Assembly: GCF_024300825.1 (NCBI RefSeq)
Contig: NZ_CP101323.1
Location: forward strand, 2,108,001-2,172,000
Reading direction: 5' to 3'
From: Natronomonas gomsonensis
GTDB lineage: Archaea > Halobacteriota > Halobacteria > Halobacteriales > Haloarculaceae
Length of the DNA: 64,000 nt
Below, piece by piece: positions 49,672 to 58,659 of the stretch; within the stretch, counting starts at the first letter, position 1, and each line of letters opens with the position of its first letter. Both the position numbers and the translations under genes were made by a program. The notes under the pieces were generated by a model that saw only the letters and a list, made by a program, of their open reading frames with translations, had not been told where the DNA came from and searched no databases.

Positions 49672-50433
49672 ATGCGCTTCGAGAACGATACGGTGTTCAT
49701 TACCGGCGCCGGTTCGGGAATCGGTCGGGCGACCGCACTGGCGGTCGCAGAGGAGGGTGCGTTCGTCGTCGCGACGGACATCAACGACGATGGCGGCGAA
49801 GAGACCGTCGCAGCCATCGAGGAAGCCGGCGGCGAGGCCGTCTTCCATCACCTCGACGTGACCGACGCCGATGAGTTCGACGCCGTCGTCGAAACGGCGG
49901 TCGAGGAGTACGGCCTCGACTGCATCGTCAACAACGCCGGCGTCGGCCACCCGCCGGCGTACACCGAGGACGTCACCGATACGATGTTCGACTACGTCGT
50001 CGACGTGAACCTCCGTGGCGTCTGGAACGGCTGTCAGGCGGCGCTCCCGCATCTCAAAGAACAGGAGTCGGGCGCCATCGTCAACGTCGGCTCGTTGGCG
50101 TCATTTCTCGGGCTACCCAAGCAGGCGGTGTACTCGCTGACCAAAGGCGCAGTGTTGAACTTCACGCGAGCGGTCGCCGCCGAGGCCGGCACCGACGGCG
50201 TCCGGTGTAACGCGGTCTGCCCCGGATTCATCGAGACGCCGCTGGGTGACCAGTACTTCGACTCGAAGGACGACCCCGAGGCGGCCAAACAGCAGGCCGC
50301 CCAGCAGTACCCCCTGAAACGGCTTGGCGAACCCGAGGAGGTCGCCGACGCCATCAGGTTCCTGCTGTCCGATGAGGCCTCCTTCGTCACCGGCCACGGG
50401 CTCGTCGTCGACGGTGGCTTCTCGGTGAGTTAA
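49672..50433 (+). CDS. Short-chain dehydrogenase/reductase (SDR), intact
   Basis: 253 residues. The cofactor motif [12 protein letters not shown], the [10 protein letters not shown] segment, [29 protein letters not shown] (catalytic Ser, Tyr-x3-Lys) and the C-terminal [14 protein letters not shown] place it among classical SDRs of the FabG type. DINDDGGEE after the Rossmann turn favours NAD over NADP. Substrate unknown. Unlike the SDR at 17.5 kb, the frame is complete. Confidence 0.92.
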   Translation: MRFENDTVFITGAGSGIGRATALAVAEEGAFVVATDINDDGGEETVAAIEEAGGEAVFHHLDVTDADEFDAVVETAVEEYGLDCIVNNAGVGHPPAYTEDVTDTMFDYVVDVNLRGVWNGCQAALPHLKEQESGAIVNVGSLASFLGLPKQAVYSLTKGAVLNFTRAVAAEAGTDGVRCNAVCPGFIETPLGDQYFDSKDDPEAAKQQAAQQYPLKRLGEPEEVADAIRFLLSDEASFVTGHGLVVDGGFSVS

Positions 50434-50480
50434 TCGCCGGAGCCGAGCGTATTATCGGCCCCAGACCCGTATCGACGAAC

Positions 50481-50669
50481 ATGGAGTTCAGCCTACCGGT
50501 CAGTCTCGGCGTACTGCTCGCGGTCATCGTCGTCGGCATCGCGGGCCTCGTCGGCGGCGGCATGATGCCGCTTCGGACGACGCTGATGATGGTCGCGCCG
50601 TCGATGGTCGTCTTCGGTCTGCTGGCGTTCGGGTTGGGCGTCAAACACGGTGAGTTCCGAACCGCTTAG
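50481..50669 (+). CDS. Small membrane protein of the DUF7333 type
   Basis: 62 residues with two hydrophobic segments (about 6-29 and 33-53) joined by MMPLRTT. I recall this pattern as the haloarchaeal DUF7333 family; function unknown. TATT at 50453-50456 is a plausible TATA box. Its stop overlaps the convergent MFS stop by four bases (TTAG). Confidence 0.7.
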   Translation: MEFSLPVSLGVLLAVIVVGIAGLVGGGMMPLRTTLMMVAPSMVVFGLLAFGLGVKHGEFRTA

Positions 50670-52015
50670 GCCACCGCCCCCTCGAACTCCTCGCCGAAGG
50701 CGACGAAGAGAGCGAGACCGAAGAGACCGACTGCGGTCGCCGTCCCGAAGGCGGTCTCCGGCGAGAACGCGTAGATAGCGCCGCCGATGGCCGCAGAAGG
50801 GACGACGACGACGTTTCTGAGAAGGTAGTACGTGCCTGTCACGCGACCGGCGCTTCCGGCCTCGGCCGGTCCGACGACGAGCGCCTTGTGCGCCGGCAAC
50901 CCCGCAAATCGGAGCCCCGAGAACGCGAACAACGCCGCGAGGGCCGCGGCGTTCGGCGGCGCGTAGATGAGCAAGACGGGGAAGACGGCGTAGACGGCAA
51001 AGCCCAATGCGACGACGGGCTTGAGGCCGACCCGCTGGGAGAGGCGCGAGACGGACACCATCACCAGCAACGCGACGGCCATCTCGACGGCCAACAGGAC
51101 GCCGAAGTAGGCGTCGGGCGACAGGCGGCCGACGACGGGCAGCGTGGCGCCGACTTCGAGGAACTCCGTGACGACGATGACGAAGAACACGTACACCATC
51201 CCGTTGGCGAAGCGGACGAGGGTGTCGCCGACCAGAAGCGGCCGGAGTTCTGCCGGCATCGACCGGAGGTCCTCGATGACCGTCGAGACGCCGCCGAAGG
51301 ACTTCCCCAGCGTGTCCTCGGAGGCATCATAGAGGATGTACTGGAGGAGTGTCGCGGCAAATCCGAACGCCGCTACGATGGCCAAAACGACGCGAAAGCC
51401 GGTCTCGAAGGCGAAGACGGTGAGGACGCCCGCCGCCAGAAGCGGCCCGAGCAGAAACGCCGACCGCCGGAACGTCTCGGTGCTGGCAAACCCCGTCGCC
51501 AACTGGTCGGGGGCGACAGCCTGCTTGACGATGGCGAACGTCGCGCCCAAGCCGAGGGATTTCCACGCCTGCGCGAAGACGAGACCGAGGAAGATGCCGA
51601 CCGGAAGCACGGCGGGGTCGAGCCAGCCGACGACGATTCGGTAGCCGGCGAGTTCGACGGTCGTCCCGACCGCCGGAACGGTGAGCGTGCCGAAGGATTC
51701 GGCGAACAGCCACACGAGGAAGCCGGCCGTCGAGGCCAACCCGAACAGCGTCAGGGCGAGTCGAGAGCCGATGCGGTCCGACAGCGCCCCACCGGGATAC
51801 GGATACACCGCCGAAACGAGATTGCCGAACGTACCGAAGAGGCCGATGGAGACCGCACCCGCCCCGAGAACGGACATGTACCGCGGAACGTACCGACTCG
51901 TCATCTGAAAGCCGAGGCTGAACGCGAACATCGCAACGGAGAGGACGAGCACGTCGCGTTCGAGCGCGAAGAACTGCCTGAGAAGCGACCGAAAGCCGCC
52001 GTCGGCGTCGTCCAT
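50666..52015 (-). CDS. MFS transporter
   Basis: 449 residues, twelve predicted transmembrane helices with a hydrophilic stretch after helix 6 (DASEDTLGKSFGGVSTVIEDLRSMPAEL). The N-terminal loop GGALSDRIGSRLALTLFG holds the MFS D-R-x-G-x-R motif. Substrate unknown; the local genes give no clear hint. It is unlike the two other MFS genes in the window, lying outside the catabolic island. The four-base overlap with the convergent small membrane protein gene is a shared-stop arrangement. Confidence 0.85.
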   Translation of the reverse strand: MDDADGGFRSLLRQFFALERDVLVLSVAMFAFSLGFQMTSRYVPRYMSVLGAGAVSIGLFGTFGNLVSAVYPYPGGALSDRIGSRLALTLFGLASTAGFLVWLFAESFGTLTVPAVGTTVELAGYRIVVGWLDPAVLPVGIFLGLVFAQAWKSLGLGATFAIVKQAVAPDQLATGFASTETFRRSAFLLGPLLAAGVLTVFAFETGFRVVLAIVAAFGFAATLLQYILYDASEDTLGKSFGGVSTVIEDLRSMPAELRPLLVGDTLVRFANGMVYVFFVIVVTEFLEVGATLPVVGRLSPDAYFGVLLAVEMAVALLVMVSVSRLSQRVGLKPVVALGFAVYAVFPVLLIYAPPNAAALAALFAFSGLRFAGLPAHKALVVGPAEAGSAGRVTGTYYLLRNVVVVPSAAIGGAIYAFSPETAFGTATAVGLFGLALFVAFGEEFEGAVA

Positions 52016-52123
52016 ACCGACCTATGAAACCCCGACGAAATGGCTCTGTTGAAATGCTCAAAAGGTGATAGGTTGAGACTCCCGGTAGGTCAGTACAGGC
52101 CTCTGATATTGCAGGGGAGAAGG

Positions 52124-52130
52124 TATTTAT
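52124..52130 (+). promoter_or_regulatory. TATA box of the lipoprotein gene
   Basis: TATTTAT is centred 26 bases before the ATG at 52153, predicting a leaderless mRNA. Confidence 0.5.
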
Positions 52131-52152
52131 CAGGTGGAAATAATGCTGAAAT

Positions 52153-52638
52153 ATGCGTCGGAGAGCCCTCCTTTCACTACTCGGAACAGCCGGTATTGGA
52201 AGTTTGGCAGGCTGTTCAACTGGTTTCTCGCAGCTGATCACACCAGAAGTTGCATCGACCAATATTGAGGCCCAAGACAGGGAGTGTAGCGATTCTCCGG
52301 ACGAATCGGCACTGATAACGAGCAAGTCAGACGATGGGACACAGTTCGAAGTGACGGGTAGCATCGCAGTTCCTCGAATCGATGAAGAATTGTACGTAGA
52401 TGCCCAGAATGGCCAGGGGAACCCGGAGCGAAACAATGCGGACATGGAGGTTCGCATCGATTTTGGGCCACCCGACTCGCAAGCCAACACAGATGTCCCC
52501 GAGTGCGAGGGGAAAATAGCGTACAATGCAGAAGTTGAGTTCACACGTCAACCGAAGGAGGTAATTGTTCGGCACACTGTCGAGGAGGAGGACTCCTATA
52601 CCCTGAAAACGATTACGACCAAGACGATCAATCAATAA
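52153..52638 (+). CDS. Small Tat-exported lipoprotein, unknown function
   Basis: 161 residues. MRRRALLSLLGTAGIGSLAGC is a twin-arginine signal with a lipobox (LAGC, Cys21), the usual way haloarchaea export and anchor lipoproteins. The mature part is a beta-rich, non-repetitive domain with two more cysteines (RECSDSP and PECEGK). GC content is visibly lower than in neighbours and the codons look different, which suggests recent acquisition. No family recognised. Confidence 0.75.
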   Translation: MRRRALLSLLGTAGIGSLAGCSTGFSQLITPEVASTNIEAQDRECSDSPDESALITSKSDDGTQFEVTGSIAVPRIDEELYVDAQNGQGNPERNNADMEVRIDFGPPDSQANTDVPECEGKIAYNAEVEFTRQPKEVIVRHTVEEEDSYTLKTITTKTINQ

Positions 52639-52721
52639 GCAGTCCCATGTAGCGGCCCGTTCACCGGAAATAGTGTCTAATACACAGAACTTCTACAGAG
52701 TCGACGAAGTGAAACGGCAGG

Positions 52722-53930
52722 TCAGCGCCGGCGGAACAGCACGCCCAACGCGAGCAGGGCGGCGATTCCGGCACCGACACCGAAGCCCGTACCGGCGCCC
52801 TCAGTGGCCGTCGGCGTCTCCGTCGCGTCCCCCGGCGTCTCCGTCGCGTCGGGGTCGACCCCCTCGATGACGGCTGGAGCCGACGCGACGCTGCCGTTCG
52901 TCGCGACGAGTTCCTGTTCGCCTGCCGAGTCGATTGTCACGACGAGTTCTCCGTTGGCGTCGGTTTCGCCGACAGTCTCGTTGTTCCGCTGAAGGGTCGC
53001 TCCCTCGACGGGTTCGCCGTAGGCGTTGAGGACGCGGACGCGGGTCGTCTCACCGACGACGACGCGGGTGTTCTGCGGTTCGACGGTGAGCGTCGGCACC
53101 CGCTGGGTCGTCATCTCGATTTCGCGGGCGCCTTCGGTCACCCGGAGAGAGCGCGAAGAGGAGACGTAGCCGTCCTTGCTCACAGTCACGTTGTATCGGG
53201 TGTTGACGGGTACCGACAGCGAGGCGGTGCCGCCGGAACTGCTGACGCTGGCCTCGAAGTTCTCGGCGTTGACCGAGACCCGGACGTCGTCGAGGGACTG
53301 TGGGTCTTCGAAGTGGTCGTCGACGACGCTCACTTCGAAGTTGACGCTGCCACGCTCCAGAGTGAAGGACACCGGCGTGTCGACGCCGACGTCCTCGGTG
53401 CTCGTCTCCCGGAAGTAACCGGGCTTGACGACGGCGATGCTGTACTCGCCCTGTTCGATGATGTCCGTCGAGAACGTGCCGTCCTCGTCGGTCCAACCCT
53501 CGGCGGCGGTTCGGCCATCGCGTCGGAACTCGACGCGTGCGTCCTGAAGGGCCCGGTCGGGGGAGTCGGTCACCGTCACCGTCGCGTTGCCCTTCTCGGA
53601 GACGCGAAGCGTCACGTCGCGTTCGGTCGCCTCCTCGATGACGAGCGGGTGGTTCCGGACGTACTCCTCGTGTTCGACATCGAGTTCGACGGTCTCGTCT
53701 TCGGGAACGTCGACGAAGGCTCGCCCGTTGCTCGCCGTCGTCGCGGTCCGTTCGCCGTCCTCCCAGCTCGCAGTGATGGTCGCACCGCCGACGGAGTCGT
53801 TGGCCTGGTCGACCACCGACACGGTCAGGGTCACCTGTGACCCCGATTGGGCGGCCGCTCCGCCGACCGCGCCGGCGAGGAGCCACCCTACCATCGACAG
53901 TGCGATGAGAACACGTAACGTATTTCGCAT
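52722..53930 (-). CDS. Secreted surface protein with carboxypeptidase-regulatory-like (PEGA/CarboxypepD_reg) repeats and PGF-CTERM-like anchor
   Basis: 402 residues. A Sec signal peptide (MRNTLRVLIALSMVGWLLAG) starts the protein. It is followed by three or four beta-sandwich units of the carboxypeptidase regulatory type, each with the pattern G-A-x-V-x-V...D-G-x-F/Y (for example ALQDARVEFRRDGRTAAEGWTDEDGTFS and NFEVSVVDDHFEDPQSLDDVRVSVNAENFE). The Thr-rich stalk (ETPGDATETPTATEGA) and the tail GTGFGVGAGIAALLALGVLFRRR form a PGF-CTERM-like archaeosortase signal, missing the Pro of the motif. It is probably lipid-anchored on the cell surface. Confidence 0.82.
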   Translation of the reverse strand: MRNTLRVLIALSMVGWLLAGAVGGAAAQSGSQVTLTVSVVDQANDSVGGATITASWEDGERTATTASNGRAFVDVPEDETVELDVEHEEYVRNHPLVIEEATERDVTLRVSEKGNATVTVTDSPDRALQDARVEFRRDGRTAAEGWTDEDGTFSTDIIEQGEYSIAVVKPGYFRETSTEDVGVDTPVSFTLERGSVNFEVSVVDDHFEDPQSLDDVRVSVNAENFEASVSSSGGTASLSVPVNTRYNVTVSKDGYVSSSRSLRVTEGAREIEMTTQRVPTLTVEPQNTRVVVGETTRVRVLNAYGEPVEGATLQRNNETVGETDANGELVVTIDSAGEQELVATNGSVASAPAVIEGVDPDATETPGDATETPTATEGAGTGFGVGAGIAALLALGVLFRRR

Positions 53931-53991
53931 ACGATAACAACAGCGGGCTGGAACTTAGTTTCGCCGGCTGAGTTGAAAACGAACTAAGAGG

Positions 53992-55206
53992 TCAGAGCCG
54001 GCGGGCCGCGATGAGTGCCGACCCCAGCGCCGCAAGCGCCGCAAGCGCGCCGAAGCCGGCGCCATCACCGCTGGTTTCCTCCGGCTCCGTCGGCGTGTCG
54101 GTTCCGTCTCCCTCCTCCTCGACGGGCGTCGCCGTCGCCGTGGAACTGTCCTCTTGGGCACTCTGCATCGACACCGCGCGTTCCGAGAAGTGGTCGATGC
54201 CGATGGCGACGTTCGCCGTCGCTTCGGCGCTCGAGGACTGAGAGACGTAGTAGCGCGGTTCGTCGCCCTCCATCGCCGACTGCTCGACTGCGCTGTAGGA
54301 GTCGGCCTGTGCGGCCGCCTCGCCGTCGACGAACACTTCGATGTCCTCGGCGTTGTCGAAGACGGACTCGGAGACGCTCGTCAACACGACTTTCCCTTGG
54401 CTCTGGGTGCGCTCGACGGTCATGTTGACCTCCTCGCGGCTCTGGCTTTCGACCTCGACGGCGGTGTCTTGGCCGTACTCGACGACGCTGGCGGTGGCCG
54501 CGCCGGCCTCTTCGCCCGTCTCCGCCGACTCCTGGAGGTACACTTCGGCGGTGGCGGTGCCGTTCTGAATCATCCGCTCTTGTTGTTCGTCGTCCTCGGA
54601 GCGCTCGCCGTCGTCGTACTGCCGGTAGACGAGTTGGCTGCCCTCCTCGACTTCGGCGGTGACGTTGCCCTCCTCGTTGACGACGACCTCACCGTCACCG
54701 ACGACGATGAACGTCCCCTGGCTGCCGTCACCTTTCGTCACGACGACGCGCTCCTCACCATCGGCTTCGGCCTCTGCGTCGTTCGAGAGGTTCGCCTGCA
54801 CCATCTGGGCGCTGTCGTTGGCCCGCACCTGAAAGATACCCCGGGCGTTGTCGTGGGCCTGCATCGCCGCGCCGCTCTCGAAGCCGAGACGGACGCTGGC
54901 GTCGGCCTCGGTTCGGGTCTCGACGGCCGAGCCGACAATCGAAGTCGCGGCCGAGAGACCCACGTCGAGGCCGATACCGGCCTGACTGCGCGCCTCTTCC
55001 GAGGACTGGACGCTCATGTTCTCGACGATGACCGCATCGCCGACCGCGTAGTTCGAGACGGCACTGCCGGTCGTGGTGAACTGGACGTGGCTTCCAGCGT
55101 ACGCTTCGCCTTCCGCATCGGTAGACTGTGCCGCTGCAGGCGCGGCGGCCGCCCCCACGAGGGAAACGACCAACAGCGCCGACAGCACCACTGCTCTATG
55201 TCGCAT
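53992..55206 (-). CDS. Secreted PGF-CTERM-like surface protein, copy A of a tandem pair
   Basis: 404 residues: a Sec signal peptide (AVVLSALLVVSLVGAAAA), then a large N-glycosylation-rich domain with the stretch SGAAMQAHDNARGIFQVRAND, GTFIVVGDGEVVVNEEGNVTAEVEEGSQLVYRQYDDGE and QSEDIEVFVDGEAAAQADSY, then a Thr/Glu/Pro-rich stalk and the anchor GAGFGALAALAALGSALIAARRL. This is an archaeosortase-processed cell-surface protein of unknown function. It is a tandem paralogue of the next gene and shares an 89-bp identical DNA segment with it (54584-54672). Confidence 0.85.
   Translation of the reverse strand: MRHRAVVLSALLVVSLVGAAAAPAAAQSTDAEGEAYAGSHVQFTTTGSAVSNYAVGDAVIVENMSVQSSEEARSQAGIGLDVGLSAATSIVGSAVETRTEADASVRLGFESGAAMQAHDNARGIFQVRANDSAQMVQANLSNDAEAEADGEERVVVTKGDGSQGTFIVVGDGEVVVNEEGNVTAEVEEGSQLVYRQYDDGERSEDDEQQERMIQNGTATAEVYLQESAETGEEAGAATASVVEYGQDTAVEVESQSREEVNMTVERTQSQGKVVLTSVSESVFDNAEDIEVFVDGEAAAQADSYSAVEQSAMEGDEPRYYVSQSSSAEATANVAIGIDHFSERAVSMQSAQEDSSTATATPVEEEGDGTDTPTEPEETSGDGAGFGALAALAALGSALIAARRL
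54584..54672. repeat. 89-bp perfect repeat, copy A
   Basis: These 89 bases are identical to 55829-55917 in the neighbouring paralogue, while surrounding parts of the two genes differ more. They code for the end of the DDEQ...QYDDGE and EVEEGSQLVYR region on the minus strand. Confidence 0.8.
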
Positions 55207-55269
55207 ATCAGGCGGAAATCACCGCGTGAAAATAAACTTCTTGGCCGAACGAAATGTTTCGGCTCCGCG

Positions 55270-56442
55270 TTACAGTCGGCGGGTCGCCAGCAGGGCCACA
55301 CCGAGGGCGGCCACGGCCGCGAAGACGCCGAAGCCGGCACCGTCGCCGCCGGTCATGCCGCCGTCGTCGCCGCTGCCGTCGCTCTGCATCGACACGTCAC
55401 GCTCGGAGAAGTGGTTGACACCGATTGCGACGTCGGTCGACGCCTCGGCGCTCGACGACTGAGAGACGTAGTACGCCGAGTTGTCGCCGCCCTGTGCGGC
55501 CTGTTCGACTTCGCTGTAGGAGTCTGCCTGTGCGGCGGCTTCACCGTCGACGAGGACTTCGACGTCCTCGGCGCTGGAGAAGGCCTCGTCGGAGACCGTC
55601 GCGAGGACGACCTTCCCCTCGCTTTGGGAGCGCTCGGCGGTCATGTTGATGGTGTTCTCGCTGCGACTGGTCACCTCGACGGTGGTGTCCTGGCCGTACT
55701 CGACGACGCTCGCGGCGGCCTCTTCACCCTCGTCGGAACCGTCCTCGGCGCTGTCCTGTCCGCTCTCGGCGGCGGACTCGACGTACACCTCGGCGGTGGC
55801 GGTGCCGTTCTGAATCATCTGCTCTTTCTGTTCGTCGTCCTCGGAGCGCTCGCCGTCGTCGTACTGCCGGTAGACGAGTTGGCTGCCCTCCTCGACTTCG
55901 GCGGTGACGTTGCCCTCTTCGTTGACGACGACTTCACCGTCGCCGACGACGATGAACGTCCCCTGGCTGCCGTCCTCCTTGGTCACGACGACGCGCTCGT
56001 CGCTCTCGGATTCGGCTTCGGAGTCGCTACTGAGGTTGGCGTGTACCATCTGGGCGCCGTCGTCAGCGCGGACCTGGAAGATACCCCGGGAGTTGTCGTG
56101 GGCCTGCATCGCCGCACCGCTCTCGACGCTGACCGTCGCGCTCAGACTCGTCTGGGAGGCGAGTTGGAGCCCCGCACCGCTGAACTCCGTCGCCGTCGAC
56201 AGTCCAGCGTCGGCACCGATGCCGGCCTGACTGCGCGCCTCTTCCGAGGACTGGACGCTCACGTTCTCGACGATGACCGCGTCGTTGACCGCATAGCCGG
56301 TCACTGCGCTGTTCTGCGTCTGGAACTCAACGTGGCTCCCGCTGTAGGCCTCGCCGCTCTGGGTCGCTGCTGCGGGCGCGGTGGCCGCCCCCACGAGAGA
56401 GACGACCAACAGCGCCGACAGTAGTGTTGCTCTGAATTTCAT
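55270..56442 (-). CDS. Secreted PGF-CTERM-like surface protein, copy B of a tandem pair
   Basis: 390 residues from ATG 56442; the TTG at 56448 was not used. Same layout as copy A: a Sec signal peptide (FRATLLSALLVVSLVGAATA), the conserved VENVSVQSSEEARSQAGIG block, SGAAMQAHDNSRGIFQVRADDG, GTFIVVGDGEVVVNEEGN and a C-terminal GAGFGVFAAVAALGVALLATRRL anchor. The Thr-rich stalk of copy A is replaced by a short Gly/Asp-rich linker. The two genes lie in the same direction, 63 bases apart, and arose by tandem duplication. Confidence 0.85.
   Translation of the reverse strand: MKFRATLLSALLVVSLVGAATAPAAATQSGEAYSGSHVEFQTQNSAVTGYAVNDAVIVENVSVQSSEEARSQAGIGADAGLSTATEFSGAGLQLASQTSLSATVSVESGAAMQAHDNSRGIFQVRADDGAQMVHANLSSDSEAESESDERVVVTKEDGSQGTFIVVGDGEVVVNEEGNVTAEVEEGSQLVYRQYDDGERSEDDEQKEQMIQNGTATAEVYVESAAESGQDSAEDGSDEGEEAAASVVEYGQDTTVEVTSRSENTINMTAERSQSEGKVVLATVSDEAFSSAEDVEVLVDGEAAAQADSYSEVEQAAQGGDNSAYYVSQSSSAEASTDVAIGVNHFSERDVSMQSDGSGDDGGMTGGDGAGFGVFAAVAALGVALLATRRL
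55829..55917. repeat. 89-bp perfect repeat, copy B
   Basis: Identical to 54584-54672. The uninterrupted match exceeds what amino-acid conservation alone would maintain, which suggests recent duplication or gene conversion. Confidence 0.8.
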
Positions 56443-56566
56443 TGGCAACTTGTTGGGAGTTGAGACAGTGGCATAAATTTCGTGGCCATTCGTGGGTCAT
56501 ATTACCACGGCCGCTGCGGGCCGAACGCGAGGCGTTGCGGGCGTGAGCCGCAACCGTTAAAGTGTC

Positions 56567-56584
56567 TGACTGACTAGTCAGTCA
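56567..56584. promoter_or_regulatory. Perfect 18-bp palindrome, TetR operator
   Basis: TGACTGACTAGTCAGTCA lies between the TATA-like CCGTTAAAG (56553-56561) and the ATG of the TetR gene at 56588. A dimer bound here would block transcription of the TetR-MATE pair. Autoregulation is the standard behaviour of TetR proteins; binding itself is inferred. Confidence 0.75.
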
Positions 56585-56587
56585 ATA

Positions 56588-57175
56588 ATGGTTGAAGAGA
56601 CGCGTGACCGAATCATGGAGGCGACCTACCGGGCGCTCTGTGAGCACGGGTACGCCTCGCTGACGATGCAGGACATCGCCGACGAGTGCGACTGCAGCAA
56701 ATCGCTGTTGCACTACCACTTCGACACGAAGGAGGACCTGCTGGTCGCGCTGCTGGCACACCTCATCGAGAAGTTCGACGAGCGCGTCTCGCCATCCGAC
56801 GAGGACCCCCGCGAGCAACTCGTCGATTTGGTCGAAATATTCTGCTTCGGCGACGGCCGCGCGCGCGCCGACCACCGGGCGTTCCACACCGCGCTGTTGG
56901 AACTCCGAGCGCAGGCGCCGCACAACGACGCCTTCCGAGCGCAGTTGGCCGAAAACGACGCACAGGTACACGCGACCGTGACCGCGGTCATCGAGCGTGG
57001 CATCGAGAGCGGCGCGTTCCGCGAGGTCGACGCCCGCCGGACCGCCGCCCACATTCTCGCGGCGATTCAGGGCGCCCGGATTCGGTGGGTCACGTTGGGC
57101 GACGACGACAGCATCGAGGCCGTCCACGATGCGCTCGTCGATGACCTCATCGACGGCTGGCTGGTGGTCGAGTGA
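56588..57175 (+). CDS. TetR family transcriptional regulator
   Basis: 195 residues. The HTH is RDRIMEATYRALCEHGYASLTMQDIADECDCSKSLLHYHFDTKEDLLVALL (about 7-57). The C-terminal part (DEDPREQLVDLVEIFCFGDGRARADHRAFHTALLELR) is a helical ligand domain. A perfect palindrome overlaps its promoter. The TGA at 57173-57175 overlaps the GTG of the MATE gene, so the regulator and the pump are co-translated. It most likely represses the pump and itself until a toxic compound binds. Confidence 0.92.
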   Translation: MVEETRDRIMEATYRALCEHGYASLTMQDIADECDCSKSLLHYHFDTKEDLLVALLAHLIEKFDERVSPSDEDPREQLVDLVEIFCFGDGRARADHRAFHTALLELRAQAPHNDAFRAQLAENDAQVHATVTAVIERGIESGAFREVDARRTAAHILAAIQGARIRWVTLGDDDSIEAVHDALVDDLIDGWLVVE

Positions 57176-58656
57176 AAGACCGGTCAGTCAACGTCACGGA
57201 CGGCGAGCTGTTCAAGCCGCTCGTCGTCCTCTCGGCCCCCATCGTCGCCGCACAGGTCCTGCAGGTCGGCTACAACCTCGCCGACACCTTCTGGGTCGGC
57301 CAGTTGGGCGCCGACGCCGTCGCCGCGCTGTCGTACGCGTGGGCCATCGTCTTCCTGATGGTGAGCGTCGGCGGCGGCCTCACCGTCGCCGGAACCGTCC
57401 TTGTCTCCCAACACAAGGGGTCGGGCGACTTCCGGCAGTCACACCACGTCGCCGGACAGACCGTCTCGTTCGTCTCCGTCGTCGCAATAGTCTTCGCCGC
57501 CGCCGGCTACCTCTCGGCGCCGTATCTGCTCGCCATCGTCGGTGCGACCCCCGGCACCGCCGCCCACACCTACGCCACCGACTACACCAGAGTCGTCTTC
57601 CTCGGGGTCATCTTCATGTTCTGGTTCTTCATCTTCGATGCGCTCATGCGCGGGTGGGGCGACACGAGGACGCCGCTGTACCTCATGGCCGGCAGCGTCG
57701 CGCTCAACGTCGCTTTGGACCCGTTTCTCGTCTTGGGGTTCGTCGACAACCCGATGTTCGCGTGGACGGGCACCGAGTCCCTCCAGACGACGCTGTTCGC
57801 ACTGACCGGCTTCGAGGGCTACGGCGTCAAGGGCGCGGCTATCGCCACCGTCATCGCGCGCTTCTTCCCGGCGGTAATCGGGCTGTACCTGCTTCTGTTC
57901 GGCGACGTGGGACTCTCGCCGGAGCTTTCGGACTTCCTGCTCCAGCGGGAAACCGTTGGGAAAATCCTCGACGTGGGTGCCCCCATCGGCGCCGAACAGG
58001 GGCTCCGCTCGGGTGGCATCGCCGCGATGACGGCCATCATCGCGCTGGCCGGCGACGACGCCGTCGCCGCCTACGGCATCGTCAATCGCCTCGCGTCGCT
58101 GCTGTTCCTCCCGGCGCTCGGCTTCGCCCGCGGCACCGAAACCGTCGTCGGCCAGAACCTCGGCGCCGGCCACACCGACCGTGCCAAGCGGGCCGTCTTC
58201 CTCGCAAGCGCGACCGTCGCCGGGGCGTTTTTCGTCGTCGTCGCGGCCGCCTACCCCTTCGCCGAGTCCATCACCGGCGTCTTCCTCCCACCCGGCGACG
58301 ACGCCGCGGGAACCGTCATCGAGTACGGCGCAGCCTACATCCGCATCGCCGGCCCCGCATACGTCTTCCTTGGGGTGTTTCAGGTCGTGTTGGGCGGATT
58401 CCGGGGGTCCGGGTCGACCAGGGCGGCGATGTTGCTCTCCGTCCAGGAGTTGTGGCTGTTCCGCATCCCGCTTTCCTTCGTCTTCCTGACGGCCTTCGGG
58501 TGGGGCGTCGTCGGCGTCTGGTACGCCGTCGCCATCTCCTTTGTGGCCTCGGCGCTGACGACCGGTGCGTGGTTCCTCCGCGGGACCTGGACCGGCAGCG
58601 TCGTCGACCCCGAGGACGTGGACGCCCCCGGCGGGCTGGAAGTCGCCGACGACTGA
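57172..58656 (+). CDS. MATE family multidrug efflux transporter
   Basis: 494 residues from GTG 57172, with about twelve transmembrane helices in two similar halves. PIVAAQVLQVGYNLADTFWVGQLGADAVAALSYA at the start and LSVQELWLFRIPLSFVFLTAFGWGVVGVWYAVAISF near the end are typical of MATE/NorM proteins, which use Na+ or H+ gradients to expel cationic drugs. Coupled to the TetR gene by the four-base overlap GTGA. Confidence 0.93.
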   Translation: MKDRSVNVTDGELFKPLVVLSAPIVAAQVLQVGYNLADTFWVGQLGADAVAALSYAWAIVFLMVSVGGGLTVAGTVLVSQHKGSGDFRQSHHVAGQTVSFVSVVAIVFAAAGYLSAPYLLAIVGATPGTAAHTYATDYTRVVFLGVIFMFWFFIFDALMRGWGDTRTPLYLMAGSVALNVALDPFLVLGFVDNPMFAWTGTESLQTTLFALTGFEGYGVKGAAIATVIARFFPAVIGLYLLLFGDVGLSPELSDFLLQRETVGKILDVGAPIGAEQGLRSGGIAAMTAIIALAGDDAVAAYGIVNRLASLLFLPALGFARGTETVVGQNLGAGHTDRAKRAVFLASATVAGAFFVVVAAAYPFAESITGVFLPPGDDAAGTVIEYGAAYIRIAGPAYVFLGVFQVVLGGFRGSGSTRAAMLLSVQELWLFRIPLSFVFLTAFGWGVVGVWYAVAISFVASALTTGAWFLRGTWTGSVVDPEDVDAPGGLEVADD

Positions 58657-58659
58657 CGG

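Noticed and set aside
54154-56424. 756-codon rightward open frame opposite the two surface-protein genes
   Set aside because: It mirrors the minus-strand genes; its length comes from high GC and repeated sequence in the tandem paralogues, and its translation is Val/Gly/Arg-rich without motifs.
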